A stretch of 64,000 bases of DNA from assembly GCA_011056555.1 (NCBI GenBank), contig DSEQ01000047.1:62001-126000 (forward strand), in the 5' to 3' direction. Source of the DNA: Candidatus Zixiibacteriota bacterium (GTDB taxonomy: Bacteria; Zixibacteria; MSB-5A5; JAABVY01). The notes under the pieces were generated by a model, which searched no databases, had not been told where the DNA came from, and saw nothing but the letters and a program-made list of their open reading frames with translations. Below are positions 8,737 through 17,887 of the stretch, piece after piece; position 1 is the first letter of the stretch, and each line of letters begins with the position of its first letter. A program made the position numbers and the translations under genes.

Positions 8737-9396
8737 CTAAGTCTCTTCCCTGTGGAGCGGGCCGAAATACCTTTGAATGACCTGCATCTTCTCTCTCACA
8801 GCATCATTCGCTCTCTGCCTCTCAAAAGAATTCTCCGGTTCACCGATCGAATCGAAGCGGGTCTTATTGGTCTCCTCCAGGGAATTCTGCACCTGGTCAA
8901 CAAACGATCTGCTTTCCGGATGCAGCATTTTGGTGCCGTCATACAGGAATGTGATCGTCCTCATCATCGGTTCGGAGAGCGTAGAGTTGTCCACCATACG
9001 GTGAAATCCATCGGGCACAGGGGTCAGTGCCAGGAGAAAGAACAGAAAACCAAAAAACACCCATCCTCTTACAACGCCCATAACTCCGCCCCCGATCTTA
9101 TCGGTCCGCCCCAGCGATTGAATCTGGGAAACCTTGTAGAACATAATTACAACCAGGCGGAATATCCCGTACAGAATTGCCAGCAGGATTACGAAACTGA
9201 TTATGGCAATAATCATGGGCGAGGCGTCGATATGACGGGCGACTTCGATTGCAATAATGTCGGCATTATTGGTGGTGATAATAATGCCTGCGGCCAATGC
9301 AAAAAATCTCATGACCGAGCGCACAAGACCGATCTTGCTGCCCAGTATGAGAGCTATCAAAAGGCCCGCAACCAGCACGAAATCAAGCCAATTCAC
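8737..9396 (-). CDS. CvpA family membrane protein
   Basis: A 219-residue protein beginning with four or so membrane segments (VLVAGLLIALILGSKIGLVR, FALAAGIIITTNNADII, IIAIISFVILLAILYGIF, GVVRGWVFFGFLFFLLAL). The pattern GSKIGLVRSVMRF after helix 1 and GGGVMGVVRGW before the last helix is typical of CvpA (colicin V production) family proteins. The hydrophilic C-terminus (about residues 145-219) is charged and helical. Follows the yqeY-like gene by 35 nt on the same strand. The molecular function of CvpA is poorly defined. Confidence 0.8.
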   Translation of the reverse strand: MNWLDFVLVAGLLIALILGSKIGLVRSVMRFFALAAGIIITTNNADIIAIEVARHIDASPMIIAIISFVILLAILYGIFRLVVIMFYKVSQIQSLGRTDKIGGGVMGVVRGWVFFGFLFFLLALTPVPDGFHRMVDNSTLSEPMMRTITFLYDGTKMLHPESRSFVDQVQNSLEETNKTRFDSIGEPENSFERQRANDAVREKMQVIQRYFGPLHREET

Positions 9397-9431
9397 ACAC
9401 AGCCTCCATGCTTATAAATTGACTGCTGTTA

Positions 9432-9878
9432 TTATCCCTTCAAAAGCCGCATTACCACGGCTTTGACAACGCTGCCATCCGCTTTCCCCTTGACCTTGGG
9501 CATCAATCCCTTCATAACAATGCCCATATCCGAGGGGCCCTTGGCATCGACTTCCTCGATGACTTCATGAGCGAGTTTCTCGATCTCCTCCTCGCTCATC
9601 TGCTCCGGCATATAAGTCATCGCCAGGTCGAGCTCGTCCTTCGCCCTGGATGCATGATCTTCACGCCCGGCCTTCTCAGCCTGCTCAAGCGAATCCCGCA
9701 ACTGTTTAACTAATGAAGAGAGGACCTGTATCTCCTCCTCTTCAGTCAGTTTGTCCTTCTTATCGATCTCTTTATATTTCAGGGCCGATTTGAAATTGCG
9801 CAGGTAACTGAGTTTTTGGGCTTCCCGCGCTTTCATTGCCTCTTTTATGTCAGATTCGATTCGTTGGCTGATTGTCAT
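9432..9878 (-). CDS. yqeY: GatB/YqeY domain-containing protein
   Basis: A 148-residue all-helical protein. The N-terminus (IESDIKEAMKAREAQKLSYL, ALKYKEIDKKDKLTEEE) and the C-terminal MKGLMPKVKGKADGSVVKAVV segment are diagnostic of YqeY, which resembles the tRNA-binding tail of the GatB amidotransferase subunit. Its position 8 nt behind rpsU is a common bacterial arrangement. No catalytic role is established. Confidence 0.92.
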   Translation of the reverse strand: MTISQRIESDIKEAMKAREAQKLSYLRNFKSALKYKEIDKKDKLTEEEEIQVLSSLVKQLRDSLEQAEKAGREDHASRAKDELDLAMTYMPEQMSEEEIEKLAHEVIEEVDAKGPSDMGIVMKGLMPKVKGKADGSVVKAVVMRLLKG

Positions 9879-9886
9879 CAGATCAA

Positions 9887-10072
9887 TTATCTGTCTCTGC
9901 GGCGATTTTTTCGTTTGGCCGCATTTATCTTTCTCTTCCTCCGATCGGAGGGTTTTTCAAAATGCTGATGCTTTTTAATGTCCGAAAGAATTCCGTTTTT
10001 CTCACAGAACTTATTAAAACGTCTCAGTGCTTTTTCAAACGATTCATCATCGCGTACACGTACGCCTACCAA
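9887..10072 (-). CDS. rpsU: Small ribosomal subunit protein bS21
   Basis: [20 protein letters not shown] near the N-terminus and the basic tail [18 protein letters not shown] identify bS21, a small basic protein of the 30S platform near the anti-Shine-Dalgarno end of 16S rRNA. The track starts at a TTG at 10081, but GGAAAGGAG directly abuts that codon; the in-frame TTG at 10072 has the same site 9 nt upstream and gives the family-like start MVGVRVRD, so I choose it (61 residues). A TTG start in a highly expressed ribosomal gene is unusual. First gene of rpsU-yqeY-cvpA. Confidence 0.9.
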   Translation of the reverse strand: MVGVRVRDDESFEKALRRFNKFCEKNGILSDIKKHQHFEKPSDRRKRKINAAKRKNRRRDR

Positions 10073-10081
10073 TAATATCAA

Positions 10082-10548
10082 CTCCTTTCCGGTATTCTAT
10101 CTTGCCGAAATATCGGCAGTTACGCATAAAATTTCGCCTAAATATTAAATAATTAATGATTTATGTCAAGATTTCTTTTATAAAACGAATGAATTATCGA
10201 ATAATCACGGCATACTCTAAAACAATTTCGAAATGCGTTGGTTCCGAATAAGTTAGAAATTGACCGATGGCCTGTCAATTAAAGGCCGGGCATAACGTCA
10301 AGTCGCTCAAAAAAAATTATTGCCATTATGGGTGTCCGGTCTTATAATTTACTACTATATGGGCACGATCATCTGGCGGGGCCGTACGATTGGGGGAAGA
10401 ACAGCAACACCGACGCTCTTGGGGGAAAACAGGAGAGGCAGACTATCCACGTGATTTCGGAATTGAACCTCAAGGTCGTGAAAAAATAGTCATTTGACAG
10501 GATAGCGCCGGTCCAGTTGGAGATAATCAGTACGAACGGGGAGCTATT
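10082..10548. other. Intergenic stretch without convincing gene
   Basis: It holds the rpsU ribosome-binding site and presumably promoters for rpsU (minus) and the transglutaminase-like gene (plus). A 53-codon plus-strand ORF at 10328-10489 lacks a ribosome-binding site. TTGACA at 10493 has no -10 box at normal spacing. Nothing else is recognised. Confidence 0.4.
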
Positions 10549-12441
10549 ATGAAAACATCAAAACACCTGCTGTGCCGCATCCCGAGCACACTGCTGGCGC
10601 TGATGCTTATCGCCTCTGGCGCCATGGCCGATTCGGATGATGCCGCAGTGATCCACGATAAGCAGGTGACCTGCAAGATTAAGGGCAATAAAGAAATAGA
10701 AACAGAACATTACCAGAAAATCGAAGTTCTGAATCGTGACGGCGCCTTTTATGCCCTCAAAATAATAGAGGAATCCTCGCTCCTGGAGTTGAAGGAGTTT
10801 TCCGGAAAGTTATATGATTCGGAGGGAAACCCGGTAGAGGAAATCGAGAGGGATGACGGCAAAACTATCTGCGGATACGGGAGCTACGAGGTTTATTCCG
10901 ATTACTGTTATACTATTTTCGGATTTTCGAGAGACAGTTATCCCTTCACCGTCGAATTCTCATATAAACTCAAACAGAAGACTCTCTTTCAATGGCAGGA
11001 CTGGAGGCCGCAGTCATATATCCCTGTCAAGCATGCAAAATACACTCTGATCACCGATGATGACTTTGTCTTCCAGTATAAAAGCAGCGAACATATTCCA
11101 CCGCCCGAAATCATAGAATCCGGCGGAGATAAGATTTACACCTGGGAGATGAATGATGTGCCTGAGCTGGAAGAGGGGGACTATGCCAGTATAATCGAGT
11201 TCGGCGGAATCGCCATCCAGTTTGCACCGCCGGAATACAAGCTCGGCAAGTACAAATTTGACGGCAGCAGCTGGAACACACTGTCTCACGGCAATTACAA
11301 GATGATTCAGGGATGTCTCGATATCAGTGATGAGCAGAAAGACTTGATGGACCGGATTGCTGCCGAATCTGAAAACGAATTTGAAATCTGCCGCAAGCTG
11401 CACAGAAAAATGTCTGAGCTGGCCCGATATGTGGCCATCCATGTGGACATCGGGGGATGGCTCCCGCATAAATCCAGGGATACTTTCGAGCGCGGTTACG
11501 GCGATTGCAAGGATCTCAGCACGCTTTATGTCTCCATGCTCCGGTATGCCGGTATCGATGCCAAATATGTCCTGCTTTCCACCCGCACTGCGGGAATAAC
11601 CGATCCCGACTTTCCATCTTTGGCACGATTCAATCATGCCATCCTCTTTGCTGTGGCTGACGGCGATACGATCTGGATAGATCCCACGCGTAACGACTGC
11701 GCTATCGGGGACCTGCCATGGGCCGATGAAAATACGTATGCCCTGGTGGTGGATGAGGAGATGGGCCGGCTGGTGCGTACGGATTCATCAGAAGCCGAGG
11801 AGAACGTGATCAGCCGCAAAGTGGAACTCTGCCCGCAGAAAAATCGATCGGTGGCTGTCAGCATGGAATATCGGCTGACCGGCAATCCGCGGGATCATTT
11901 CAATGCTTTCATTTCCTCTTACTCTGAGACAAGCAGGGCCAATATATTGAGAAACCACATGTATAAACTCTCAGACAAGTTTCTTCTGGACAGCCTAAAT
12001 TTTCCCAAAGGTGGGATCGATCAGCCTGTTCAGAAACTGAGTTTATGGGGCCAGGTACGCAGCGCACTTCACAGGATCGGCGGTGAACAGATCATGGATT
12101 TGACATTTCTGGATTATGAGAGCAAGAAAAAGACCTACATCGACCCGGAAACATACAAACAGCCCTTCGAATTCCTCTTTCCCAAGAAATTTGTGGATAC
12201 TGTAATAATCCATCTGCCCGATTCAAAAGCGGCAGTGGGGCTTCCGGATACGGCCGATATAAAGGATGATATCGGGGCTTACAGGATTTGCTGTCAGGCC
12301 GATGACAGCCTGGTGGTAATTACCAGAGAGACAAGCAACTACCAATACCGCGTCATGCCGGAAGGCTTCTTCGACTACTGGGCCCACCGGGATAAGGTCA
12401 AGGGGCTGGGCGAATGTTTTATCAAACTGGGGAACAGGTGA
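10549..12441 (+). CDS. Secreted DUF3857/transglutaminase-like protein
   Basis: A 630-residue exported protein. Signal peptide MKTSKHLLCRIPSTLLALMLIASGAMA, then a DUF3857 beta-rich domain (about 35-245), then a transglutaminase-like core whose catalytic triad is visible: Cys in GYGDCKDLSTLYVSMLR (near 324), His in ARFNHAILF (near 363) and Asp in IWIDPTRND (near 377). The C-terminal third is beta-rich without a known motif. Such proteins are common in the FCB group; the core may be a protease or amidase rather than a cross-linker, and the substrate is unknown. It stands alone on the plus strand. Confidence 0.85.
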   Translation: MKTSKHLLCRIPSTLLALMLIASGAMADSDDAAVIHDKQVTCKIKGNKEIETEHYQKIEVLNRDGAFYALKIIEESSLLELKEFSGKLYDSEGNPVEEIERDDGKTICGYGSYEVYSDYCYTIFGFSRDSYPFTVEFSYKLKQKTLFQWQDWRPQSYIPVKHAKYTLITDDDFVFQYKSSEHIPPPEIIESGGDKIYTWEMNDVPELEEGDYASIIEFGGIAIQFAPPEYKLGKYKFDGSSWNTLSHGNYKMIQGCLDISDEQKDLMDRIAAESENEFEICRKLHRKMSELARYVAIHVDIGGWLPHKSRDTFERGYGDCKDLSTLYVSMLRYAGIDAKYVLLSTRTAGITDPDFPSLARFNHAILFAVADGDTIWIDPTRNDCAIGDLPWADENTYALVVDEEMGRLVRTDSSEAEENVISRKVELCPQKNRSVAVSMEYRLTGNPRDHFNAFISSYSETSRANILRNHMYKLSDKFLLDSLNFPKGGIDQPVQKLSLWGQVRSALHRIGGEQIMDLTFLDYESKKKTYIDPETYKQPFEFLFPKKFVDTVIIHLPDSKAAVGLPDTADIKDDIGAYRICCQADDSLVVITRETSNYQYRVMPEGFFDYWAHRDKVKGLGECFIKLGNR

Positions 12442-12686
12442 AATCAAATTTAAAATAGCGGAAGTTCAAAATAAAGATTGACTTTTTTAATCCAATTATT
12501 CTTATTGGGCTCATGACAATGGTTGTCCCACATTATTTTTTCCCAGGATTTGCATCCCCAAAGCTGAGCTTTGAATGAACTTAATCTGGTGACAATTTAA
12601 CAGCAACTTATTAAAGGAATGTTTATCAAATAGCAGGGTTTTAGATTTTCGAATCCGGATCTGGTAAACATAATTTGGAGAGTAGA

Positions 12687-13019
12687 ATGAATATCTACGT
12701 AGGAAATCTGTCGCACGATACGACAGAGGATGAACTTCGGCGTGCATTTGAAGAGTACGGCACAGTCGACAAAGTCAACATTATCATGGACAAGTTCAGT
12801 GGTCGCTCAAAGGGCTTTGGGTTTGTTGAAATGGCTTCCAAAGAAGAGGCCGAGGCTGCCATGAACGCGCTCAACAACAAAGAGCTTGATGGCAGGACAT
12901 TGAATGTCAACGAGGCTCGTCCCCGCACCGACCGCGGTTCCAGAGGCGGCGGCGGCGGCGGACGCGGACGCGGCGGCCACGGCGGCGGAGGTTACGGCGG
13001 GAACAGACGTTCCTGGTAA
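12687..13019 (+). CDS. RRM RNA-binding protein with glycine-rich tail
   Basis: 110 residues. The ATG at 12687 has TTGGAG 6 nt upstream; the track start at 12675 is the TTG within that site. RNP2 is IYVGNL at residue 3, RNP1 is KGFGFVEM near residue 41, followed by a tail of RGGGGGGRGRGGHGGGG type ending NRRSW. These single-RRM, RGG-tailed proteins resemble cold-inducible Rbp proteins of cyanobacteria and other bacteria and bind single-stranded RNA. A 245-nt upstream gap with small hairpins (GACAATGGTTGTC, CCAATTATTCTTATTGG) could be a regulated leader. A strong terminator follows. Confidence 0.92.
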   Translation: MNIYVGNLSHDTTEDELRRAFEEYGTVDKVNIIMDKFSGRSKGFGFVEMASKEEAEAAMNALNNKELDGRTLNVNEARPRTDRGSRGGGGGGRGRGGHGGGGYGGNRRSW

Positions 13020-13043
13020 TCCGCTTAAGACAATGAAACTAAC

Positions 13044-13073
13044 AGGACCGAATTCTATTCGGTCCTTTTTTTT
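13044..13073 (+). terminator. Rho-independent terminator of the RRM gene
   Basis: AGGACCGAA and TTCGGTCCT form a perfect 9-bp stem followed by a T tract, 24 nt after the RRM stop. Confidence 0.9.
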
Positions 13074-13311
13074 CGGCCGAACTTTTGAGTACAGGGATTC
13101 CTCAGGACAAATATTGATTTTAGCCTTTGCCCTTTGAACATTTCTGTCACCTTTTTTTATTCAACATATCAGAAGATCTTAAGAATCATCCTCTACTTAA
13201 CACATTGCCATTCAAGACGATATGTTCCGATTGATTTGAAAAAGCGGGCTTTTGAATGTACAGGTCAGCTCCCTGCAATTCAGTCAGAAATTGATAGGTA
13301 TAATCACATAA

Positions 13312-13345
13312 ATAGAGAAAAGCGGCAGGAAAGATTCCTGCCGCT
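13312..13345 (-). terminator. Terminator of the FG-GAP/dockerin gene
   Basis: AGCGGCAGGAA/TTCCTGCCGCT is an 11-bp perfect stem (13321-13345); on the minus strand it is followed by TTTCTCTATTT. It lies 27 nt after the stop of the minus-strand gene. Confidence 0.8.
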
Positions 13346-13371
13346 TCATAGAATTTCTTATTTCCAGTTCA

Positions 13372-15771
13372 TCAGCAGTCCGGGATGCCGTCGTCATTAA
13401 TATCGCAGGGTTCATTACCGCCCACGAAGACATAGTTGACTATCCAGACAGCGTCGGAGATATTGATTGAGCCATCGCAATTTACGTCCCCGGACGCAAG
13501 CGGATCGGGAGAGCTTCCGCCAACAAAAACATAGTTGACCATATAGACCGCATCGCTGACATTAACCAGGCCACTACTATTGGCATCGCCGCACCGGGAG
13601 AGTTGATTACCGGTCAAATTCGTTAGAATTGCGACACTGTTGGACAATGAATTTGTTACAGCCAGATCAAGATCGGTATCATCATCCAGGTCAGCGGCCA
13701 ATATAGAGGCAGGGGATGCACCGGCGCCATAATCAACCGCCGTCTTAAAAGTACCATCTCCATTGTTTTCCAGGATTGATACATTATAGGAACTGGAGTT
13801 GGCCACCGCCAGATCGGAATCGCCATCACCGTCGAGATCGGCGGCAAATAATGTTTGGGGCGCACTGCCAACATCATAACTCACCGGTGTCTGAAAAGTA
13901 CCGTCTCCATTATTGATTAAGATTGATACTTCATCTGACTGAACATTTGTTACCGCCAGATCAGGAACATTATCGTCATCCAGGTCGGCCGCAAATAATG
14001 CGAACGGGAAATAGCCAGCGCCATAGTTAACTGCTGCCTGAAACGAACCATCCCCATTATTCTTAAAAATCGAGATGTCGTCCGAACCGGAATTTGTTAC
14101 CGCCAGGTCGAGATCACTGTCTCCATCGAGATCGACAACATAAACTGCAAATGGATCCAAGCTGGCGCTATAATTCACGGCAGCCTGGAAAGTCCCATCC
14201 CCGTTATTCATGAGAACGGAGATGTTATCTGTGCCCTGATTAGCAGCAACCAGATCGAGATCGGTATCGCCATCCAGGTCTCCTGCAAATACTGACGTGG
14301 GATATTCGCCCACCGCATAGCTTACATCTGCCTGATATGATGCATCGCCATTGCTAATTAGAACCGAGACATCATTCGAATAGTAATTGGCCGTTGCGAT
14401 ATCGGCAAAGCCATCTCCATCAAGATCGGCTGCTATCAGAGACTGAGGTTGAGATCCTGCGCCGTAATTCACCGCCGTCTGGAAGGTCCCATCACCATTA
14501 TTTTTCAAAATAGACACATTCCAGTCAGTTTCATTAGCAACAGCGAGATCAAAATCCAGATCTCCATCAAGGTCTGCAGCATACATCGCACCCGGTGAAA
14601 CCCCGGTCCCGTAGCTTGGAGGCGCCGGAAATTCAGCATTTCCGTTATTTTTTAGAATTGATATATTTCCCGCTCCCGTATTCGCTACTACGAGATCGGA
14701 ATCCCCATCGCTGTCGAAATCAGTGGCAAACAGTGCATTAGGCCCATTACCGACATCAAAACCGACAGCTGCCTGAAAGGTACCATCTCCATTATTGATC
14801 AAGATCGATACTTCGTTTGACAGAGCATTTGTTATCGCCAGGTCTGGCACATTATCTTCATCCAGATCGGCGGCAAATAATGCAGCGGGGAAATTGCCTG
14901 CGCCATACCTGACCGCCTCCTGAAATGAACCATCCCCATTATTCTTGAGAATTGAAACGTCGTCCGAGCCATAATTTGCTGTCGCAAGATCAGGGTAATT
15001 GTCTCCGTCAAAATCGGCGGCAACGACTGAATAAATTATATCCCCGGCCTGGTACCGCACTGGAAGCTGAAATGTGGCATCTCCATTATTCATCAATATC
15101 GAAATACTATCTACCGTAGGATCGCCGACAGAATACGATACCGCCAGATCAAGATCCAGATCGTTATCCAGGTCTGCGGCAAATATTGTCTCAGCTCTAT
15201 CTCCTGCTACATAGTCTACGGCCGCCTGAAAAGTGCCATCCCCGTTGTTCTTCAAAACCGAGACACTATCTGCATCATAGCATGCCACAGCCAGGTCGGC
15301 ATCAGCATCTCCGTCCAGATCAGCGGCAAACACTGAGAACGGGGCAGCGGCTGCCGGATAATTTAGCGCCGTTTGAAAAGTACCATCCCCATTATTAATC
15401 AAAACGGAAACATTGCTGGATTCCGTGTTTGCAGAGACCAGGTCAATATCGGTATCCCCGTCGAGGTCGGCTGCATACACGGATTGGGGCAAGTCACCAA
15501 CCGGATAGCTCTGAGCTGGCTGATACCAACCATCACCATCGTTGATCAGAACTGAGATATCATCCGACAAAGCATTTGCCACGGCCAGATCGGGATCAGC
15601 GTCACCATCCAGATCAGCCGAGATGATCGAGGAGGGCGAAATGCCCACCTGGTAATCGACCCGGGTTTCAAAAACTGGTTTGGAGCGCAAGCTCGAACAA
15701 AACAGCAAAATGAAACATAAAACAACCACTCCGACTGTCCCGATCGGATTTTTTTGATCCAGAGTAAACAT
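13372..15771 (-). CDS. Secreted 14-repeat FG-GAP/VCBS protein with C-terminal dockerin
   Basis: 799 residues. Signal peptide at 1-30 (VGVVVLCFILLFCSS), then 14 tandem repeats of about 49 residues, each with a calcium-loop ADLDGD..DLAVAN and a spacer SVLINNGDGTFQ.AV.Y..G. This is the FG-GAP/VCBS beta-propeller repeat of the ASPIC/integrin-like type, so two seven-bladed propellers are plausible. The C-terminal 70 residues are a two-part dockerin: CGDANSSGLVNVSDAVYMVN and GDVNCDGSINISDAVWIVN. The start is supported by GGAGG 4 nt before the ATG. Repeats 5-7 and 11-13 are much closer to each other than to neighbours. Likely a calcium-bound surface protein; ligand unknown. Confidence 0.9.
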   Translation of the reverse strand: MFTLDQKNPIGTVGVVVLCFILLFCSSLRSKPVFETRVDYQVGISPSSIISADLDGDADPDLAVANALSDDISVLINDGDGWYQPAQSYPVGDLPQSVYAADLDGDTDIDLVSANTESSNVSVLINNGDGTFQTALNYPAAAAPFSVFAADLDGDADADLAVACYDADSVSVLKNNGDGTFQAAVDYVAGDRAETIFAADLDNDLDLDLAVSYSVGDPTVDSISILMNNGDATFQLPVRYQAGDIIYSVVAADFDGDNYPDLATANYGSDDVSILKNNGDGSFQEAVRYGAGNFPAALFAADLDEDNVPDLAITNALSNEVSILINNGDGTFQAAVGFDVGNGPNALFATDFDSDGDSDLVVANTGAGNISILKNNGNAEFPAPPSYGTGVSPGAMYAADLDGDLDFDLAVANETDWNVSILKNNGDGTFQTAVNYGAGSQPQSLIAADLDGDGFADIATANYYSNDVSVLISNGDASYQADVSYAVGEYPTSVFAGDLDGDTDLDLVAANQGTDNISVLMNNGDGTFQAAVNYSASLDPFAVYVVDLDGDSDLDLAVTNSGSDDISIFKNNGDGSFQAAVNYGAGYFPFALFAADLDDDNVPDLAVTNVQSDEVSILINNGDGTFQTPVSYDVGSAPQTLFAADLDGDGDSDLAVANSSSYNVSILENNGDGTFKTAVDYGAGASPASILAADLDDDTDLDLAVTNSLSNSVAILTNLTGNQLSRCGDANSSGLVNVSDAVYMVNYVFVGGSSPDPLASGDVNCDGSINISDAVWIVNYVFVGGNEPCDINDDGIPDC

Positions 15772-15933
15772 AGATCCTCCCGGTATAAAACGGCTTACGG
15801 CTTTATATTATTGTAATAATAAGTTGTAGAAACATATGTAGCAATCAATCAATGGAAATATATAAACCTGAGTCATATTGTCAAGAAAAAAATTGAGATG
15901 AATATACATATTTGAGATGCGAAAGACTCGGCA

Positions 15934-15963
15934 CAAAAAAAGCGCCCTCTTCTCAAGGGCGCT
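15934..15963 (-). terminator. Terminator of citrate synthase gene
   Basis: AGCGCCCT and AGGGCGCT form the stem; on the minus strand a run of seven T follows. It lies 33 nt past the stop. Confidence 0.88.
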
Positions 15964-15996
15964 GTGTATATCGAACAGTTGTATGGTCTTAGATGC

Positions 15997-17271
15997 TTAC
16001 ATACCGACCTGTTTTTTGATCCAGTCGGTGCCGACCGATTTCGGACGGGTGATCGGGATCATCATAGCGCGGTTCCAGACCTGCTGCGCAACCATACCCA
16101 TGGCACGCGAAATCGAGAACAGAACTGTGTAGTACTCGAACTCGGTGATGCCATAATGGTACAGTATCGCGCCGGAACCGGCGTCAACATTCGGCCATGG
16201 ATTCTTGGCCTTGCCGTGCTCCTTCAATACATCCGGAACGACCTCGTAAATGCGGGCCACGGTCGTCAGCACTTCAGAATCCGGCAAATGCTCTTTGCCG
16301 AAGTTCAGGAAGGCTGTGTAACGCGGGTCGGTCACACGCAGAACAGCATGACCATATCCGGGAATAACTTTACCTGCATTCAGGGTCTCCCAGGCATAAT
16401 CCTTGATCTGATCCTTGGTCGGAATACCGCCGCCCAGCTTATCCATCATCTCCAGCACCCACTTCAGGCATTCCTGGTTTGCCAGGCCATGCAGCGGGCC
16501 GGCCAGACCGTTCAGGCCGCCGGAAACGGCATAGTAAGGATCTGAGAGAGCTGATGCAATGGTATGGCATGAGAAGGCCGAGACATTTCCGCCCTCATGG
16601 TCGCAATGCAGGGTGAAATAGAGTTCCATGGCCTTGTAGAAGGTCTCGTCGTCAATACCCATCATGTGGGCAAAGTTGGCACCCCAGCTGAGCTTGGGAT
16701 CGGGATCGATCAGGCCGCCCTTGTCATACTTCATGCGGTAAACGCCGGCGCCGATGGCGGGCAGCTTGGCCAGAAGATTGAGGCCGTCTTCATAAACAGC
16801 ATCCCAGTACTGCCCCTTGGGGATACCCTCAGCATACCTTTTTCTGAAAATCGACTCGTTTTCCAGTACCAGAACGGCGGTGTCGAACATGGCCATCGGA
16901 TGCGAGGTCTTGGGCATGGCTTTCAGGACATCCCAGACATATTTGGGCACATCGCCGCGCTTCTTGTACTCGTCCTGCAAATCCTTGACATCATCGTCTG
17001 TCGGCATATCGCCGGACAGAAGCAGGAAGAAAATTTCTTCCGGAAGCTTGTCGGTCAGTTCCAGGATGGGGATACCGCGGATAATCAAACCTTTGTCAGG
17101 CTCCACCAGCGAGGTGTCGCAAATCATGCCCTTAACACCGCGCATACCGCCGTAGGCCTGCTGGACAGAAACGTCGGAAATCTTTACATCGCCTTTTTCC
17201 TTAAGGATCTTTTTTATGTCCTCACCCCAGACAGGGATCTTGGAGGCAAATTTTTCCTTTAAACTTGCCAT
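15997..17271 (-). CDS. gltA: Citrate synthase, eukaryotic/mitochondrial-like type
   Basis: A 424-residue citrate synthase that condenses acetyl-CoA and oxaloacetate at the entry of the TCA cycle. Catalytic residues are visible: His in NGLAGPLHGLANQE (near 259), His in PGYGHAVLR (near 308) and Asp in NPWPNVDAGSG (near 364). Motifs such as GGMRGVKGMICDTSLVEPD, HCDHEGGNVSAF and GKAKNPWPNVDA match the mitochondrial form much better than the E. coli or Gram-positive forms. Length also fits the eukaryotic type without its transit peptide. It is monocistronic, with its own terminator and a 280-bp divergent region shared with the HIT gene. Confidence 0.95.
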   Translation of the reverse strand: MASLKEKFASKIPVWGEDIKKILKEKGDVKISDVSVQQAYGGMRGVKGMICDTSLVEPDKGLIIRGIPILELTDKLPEEIFFLLLSGDMPTDDDVKDLQDEYKKRGDVPKYVWDVLKAMPKTSHPMAMFDTAVLVLENESIFRKRYAEGIPKGQYWDAVYEDGLNLLAKLPAIGAGVYRMKYDKGGLIDPDPKLSWGANFAHMMGIDDETFYKAMELYFTLHCDHEGGNVSAFSCHTIASALSDPYYAVSGGLNGLAGPLHGLANQECLKWVLEMMDKLGGGIPTKDQIKDYAWETLNAGKVIPGYGHAVLRVTDPRYTAFLNFGKEHLPDSEVLTTVARIYEVVPDVLKEHGKAKNPWPNVDAGSGAILYHYGITEFEYYTVLFSISRAMGMVAQQVWNRAMMIPITRPKSVGTDWIKKQVGM

Positions 17272-17551
17272 ACTTCCTCCTCACATATTATAGGTTATAA
17301 TTGGTTATCTTATATTCGCTCTTAAATTTTGCAATATAGTCACTCGCGCCTCAAAACGCAACCCTGTTGTGAAAGAATTCACAATAAATGTCTTACGCCC
17401 TGCACTGTCAAGCATTATTTGGCTCTATCGCATAGTTTTATCAGATAAAATAAAGGCATCGATAAAGAGCTGCGATTAATTCAGATAATGCCTTGCAAAA
17501 TTATCAATCCGGATTATTTTAAGATAAATTTGACAAAGGGGATAAATTTTT

Positions 17552-17881
17552 ATGTCATGTATATTCTGCAAAATCATCAACAAGGAAGCGGATGCCAGGG
17601 TCGAGTACGAGGATGAGGATACGCTTGTCATTCACGACAAGCATCCGGCCGCCTCAACGCATCTGCTGGTAATGCCCAAGGAACATTATGAGAAACTGAT
17701 GGATACCCCGCCGGAAATCATGCCCAAACTGTTCGAGGCTGTTCAAAGAGTGGCGAAAAAACTGGGGATCGATGAGGACGGCTTTCGGGTGATAATAAAT
17801 AACGGCCGCGGCGGAGGTCAGGTCATACCGCACATCCATATTCATCTGTTGGCCGGAGGACGGCTGCCGGGTTTCCATTAA
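17552..17881 (+). CDS. HIT family protein (HINT-like nucleotide hydrolase)
   Basis: A 109-residue histidine triad protein. N-terminal CIFCKIINKEADA (two Cys, as in metal-binding HINT members), THLLVMPKEHYE in the middle, and the catalytic triad QVIPHIHIHLLAGG near residues 91-104. HINT proteins hydrolyse purine phosphoramidates such as aminoacyl-AMP. Full length for the family. Its stop lies 6 nt from the convergent response-regulator gene with no terminator between. Confidence 0.93.
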   Translation: MSCIFCKIINKEADARVEYEDEDTLVIHDKHPAASTHLLVMPKEHYEKLMDTPPEIMPKLFEAVQRVAKKLGIDEDGFRVIINNGRGGGQVIPHIHIHLLAGGRLPGFH

Positions 17882-17887
17882 GCGAAT

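Noticed and set aside
10328-10489. 53-codon plus-strand ORF (MGVRSYNLLLYG...)
   Set aside because: No ribosome-binding site, no recognisable motif, and it lies in an AT-rich gap; coding use is not supported.
10493-10540. TTGACA before the transglutaminase-like gene
   Set aside because: No acceptable -10 box at 15-19 nt; the nearest GATAAT is too far.
13372-15771. Regular DNA repeats resembling an array
   Set aside because: They are coding FG-GAP repeats of about 147 bp, not a CRISPR array; no uniform short repeats with unique spacers were seen anywhere.
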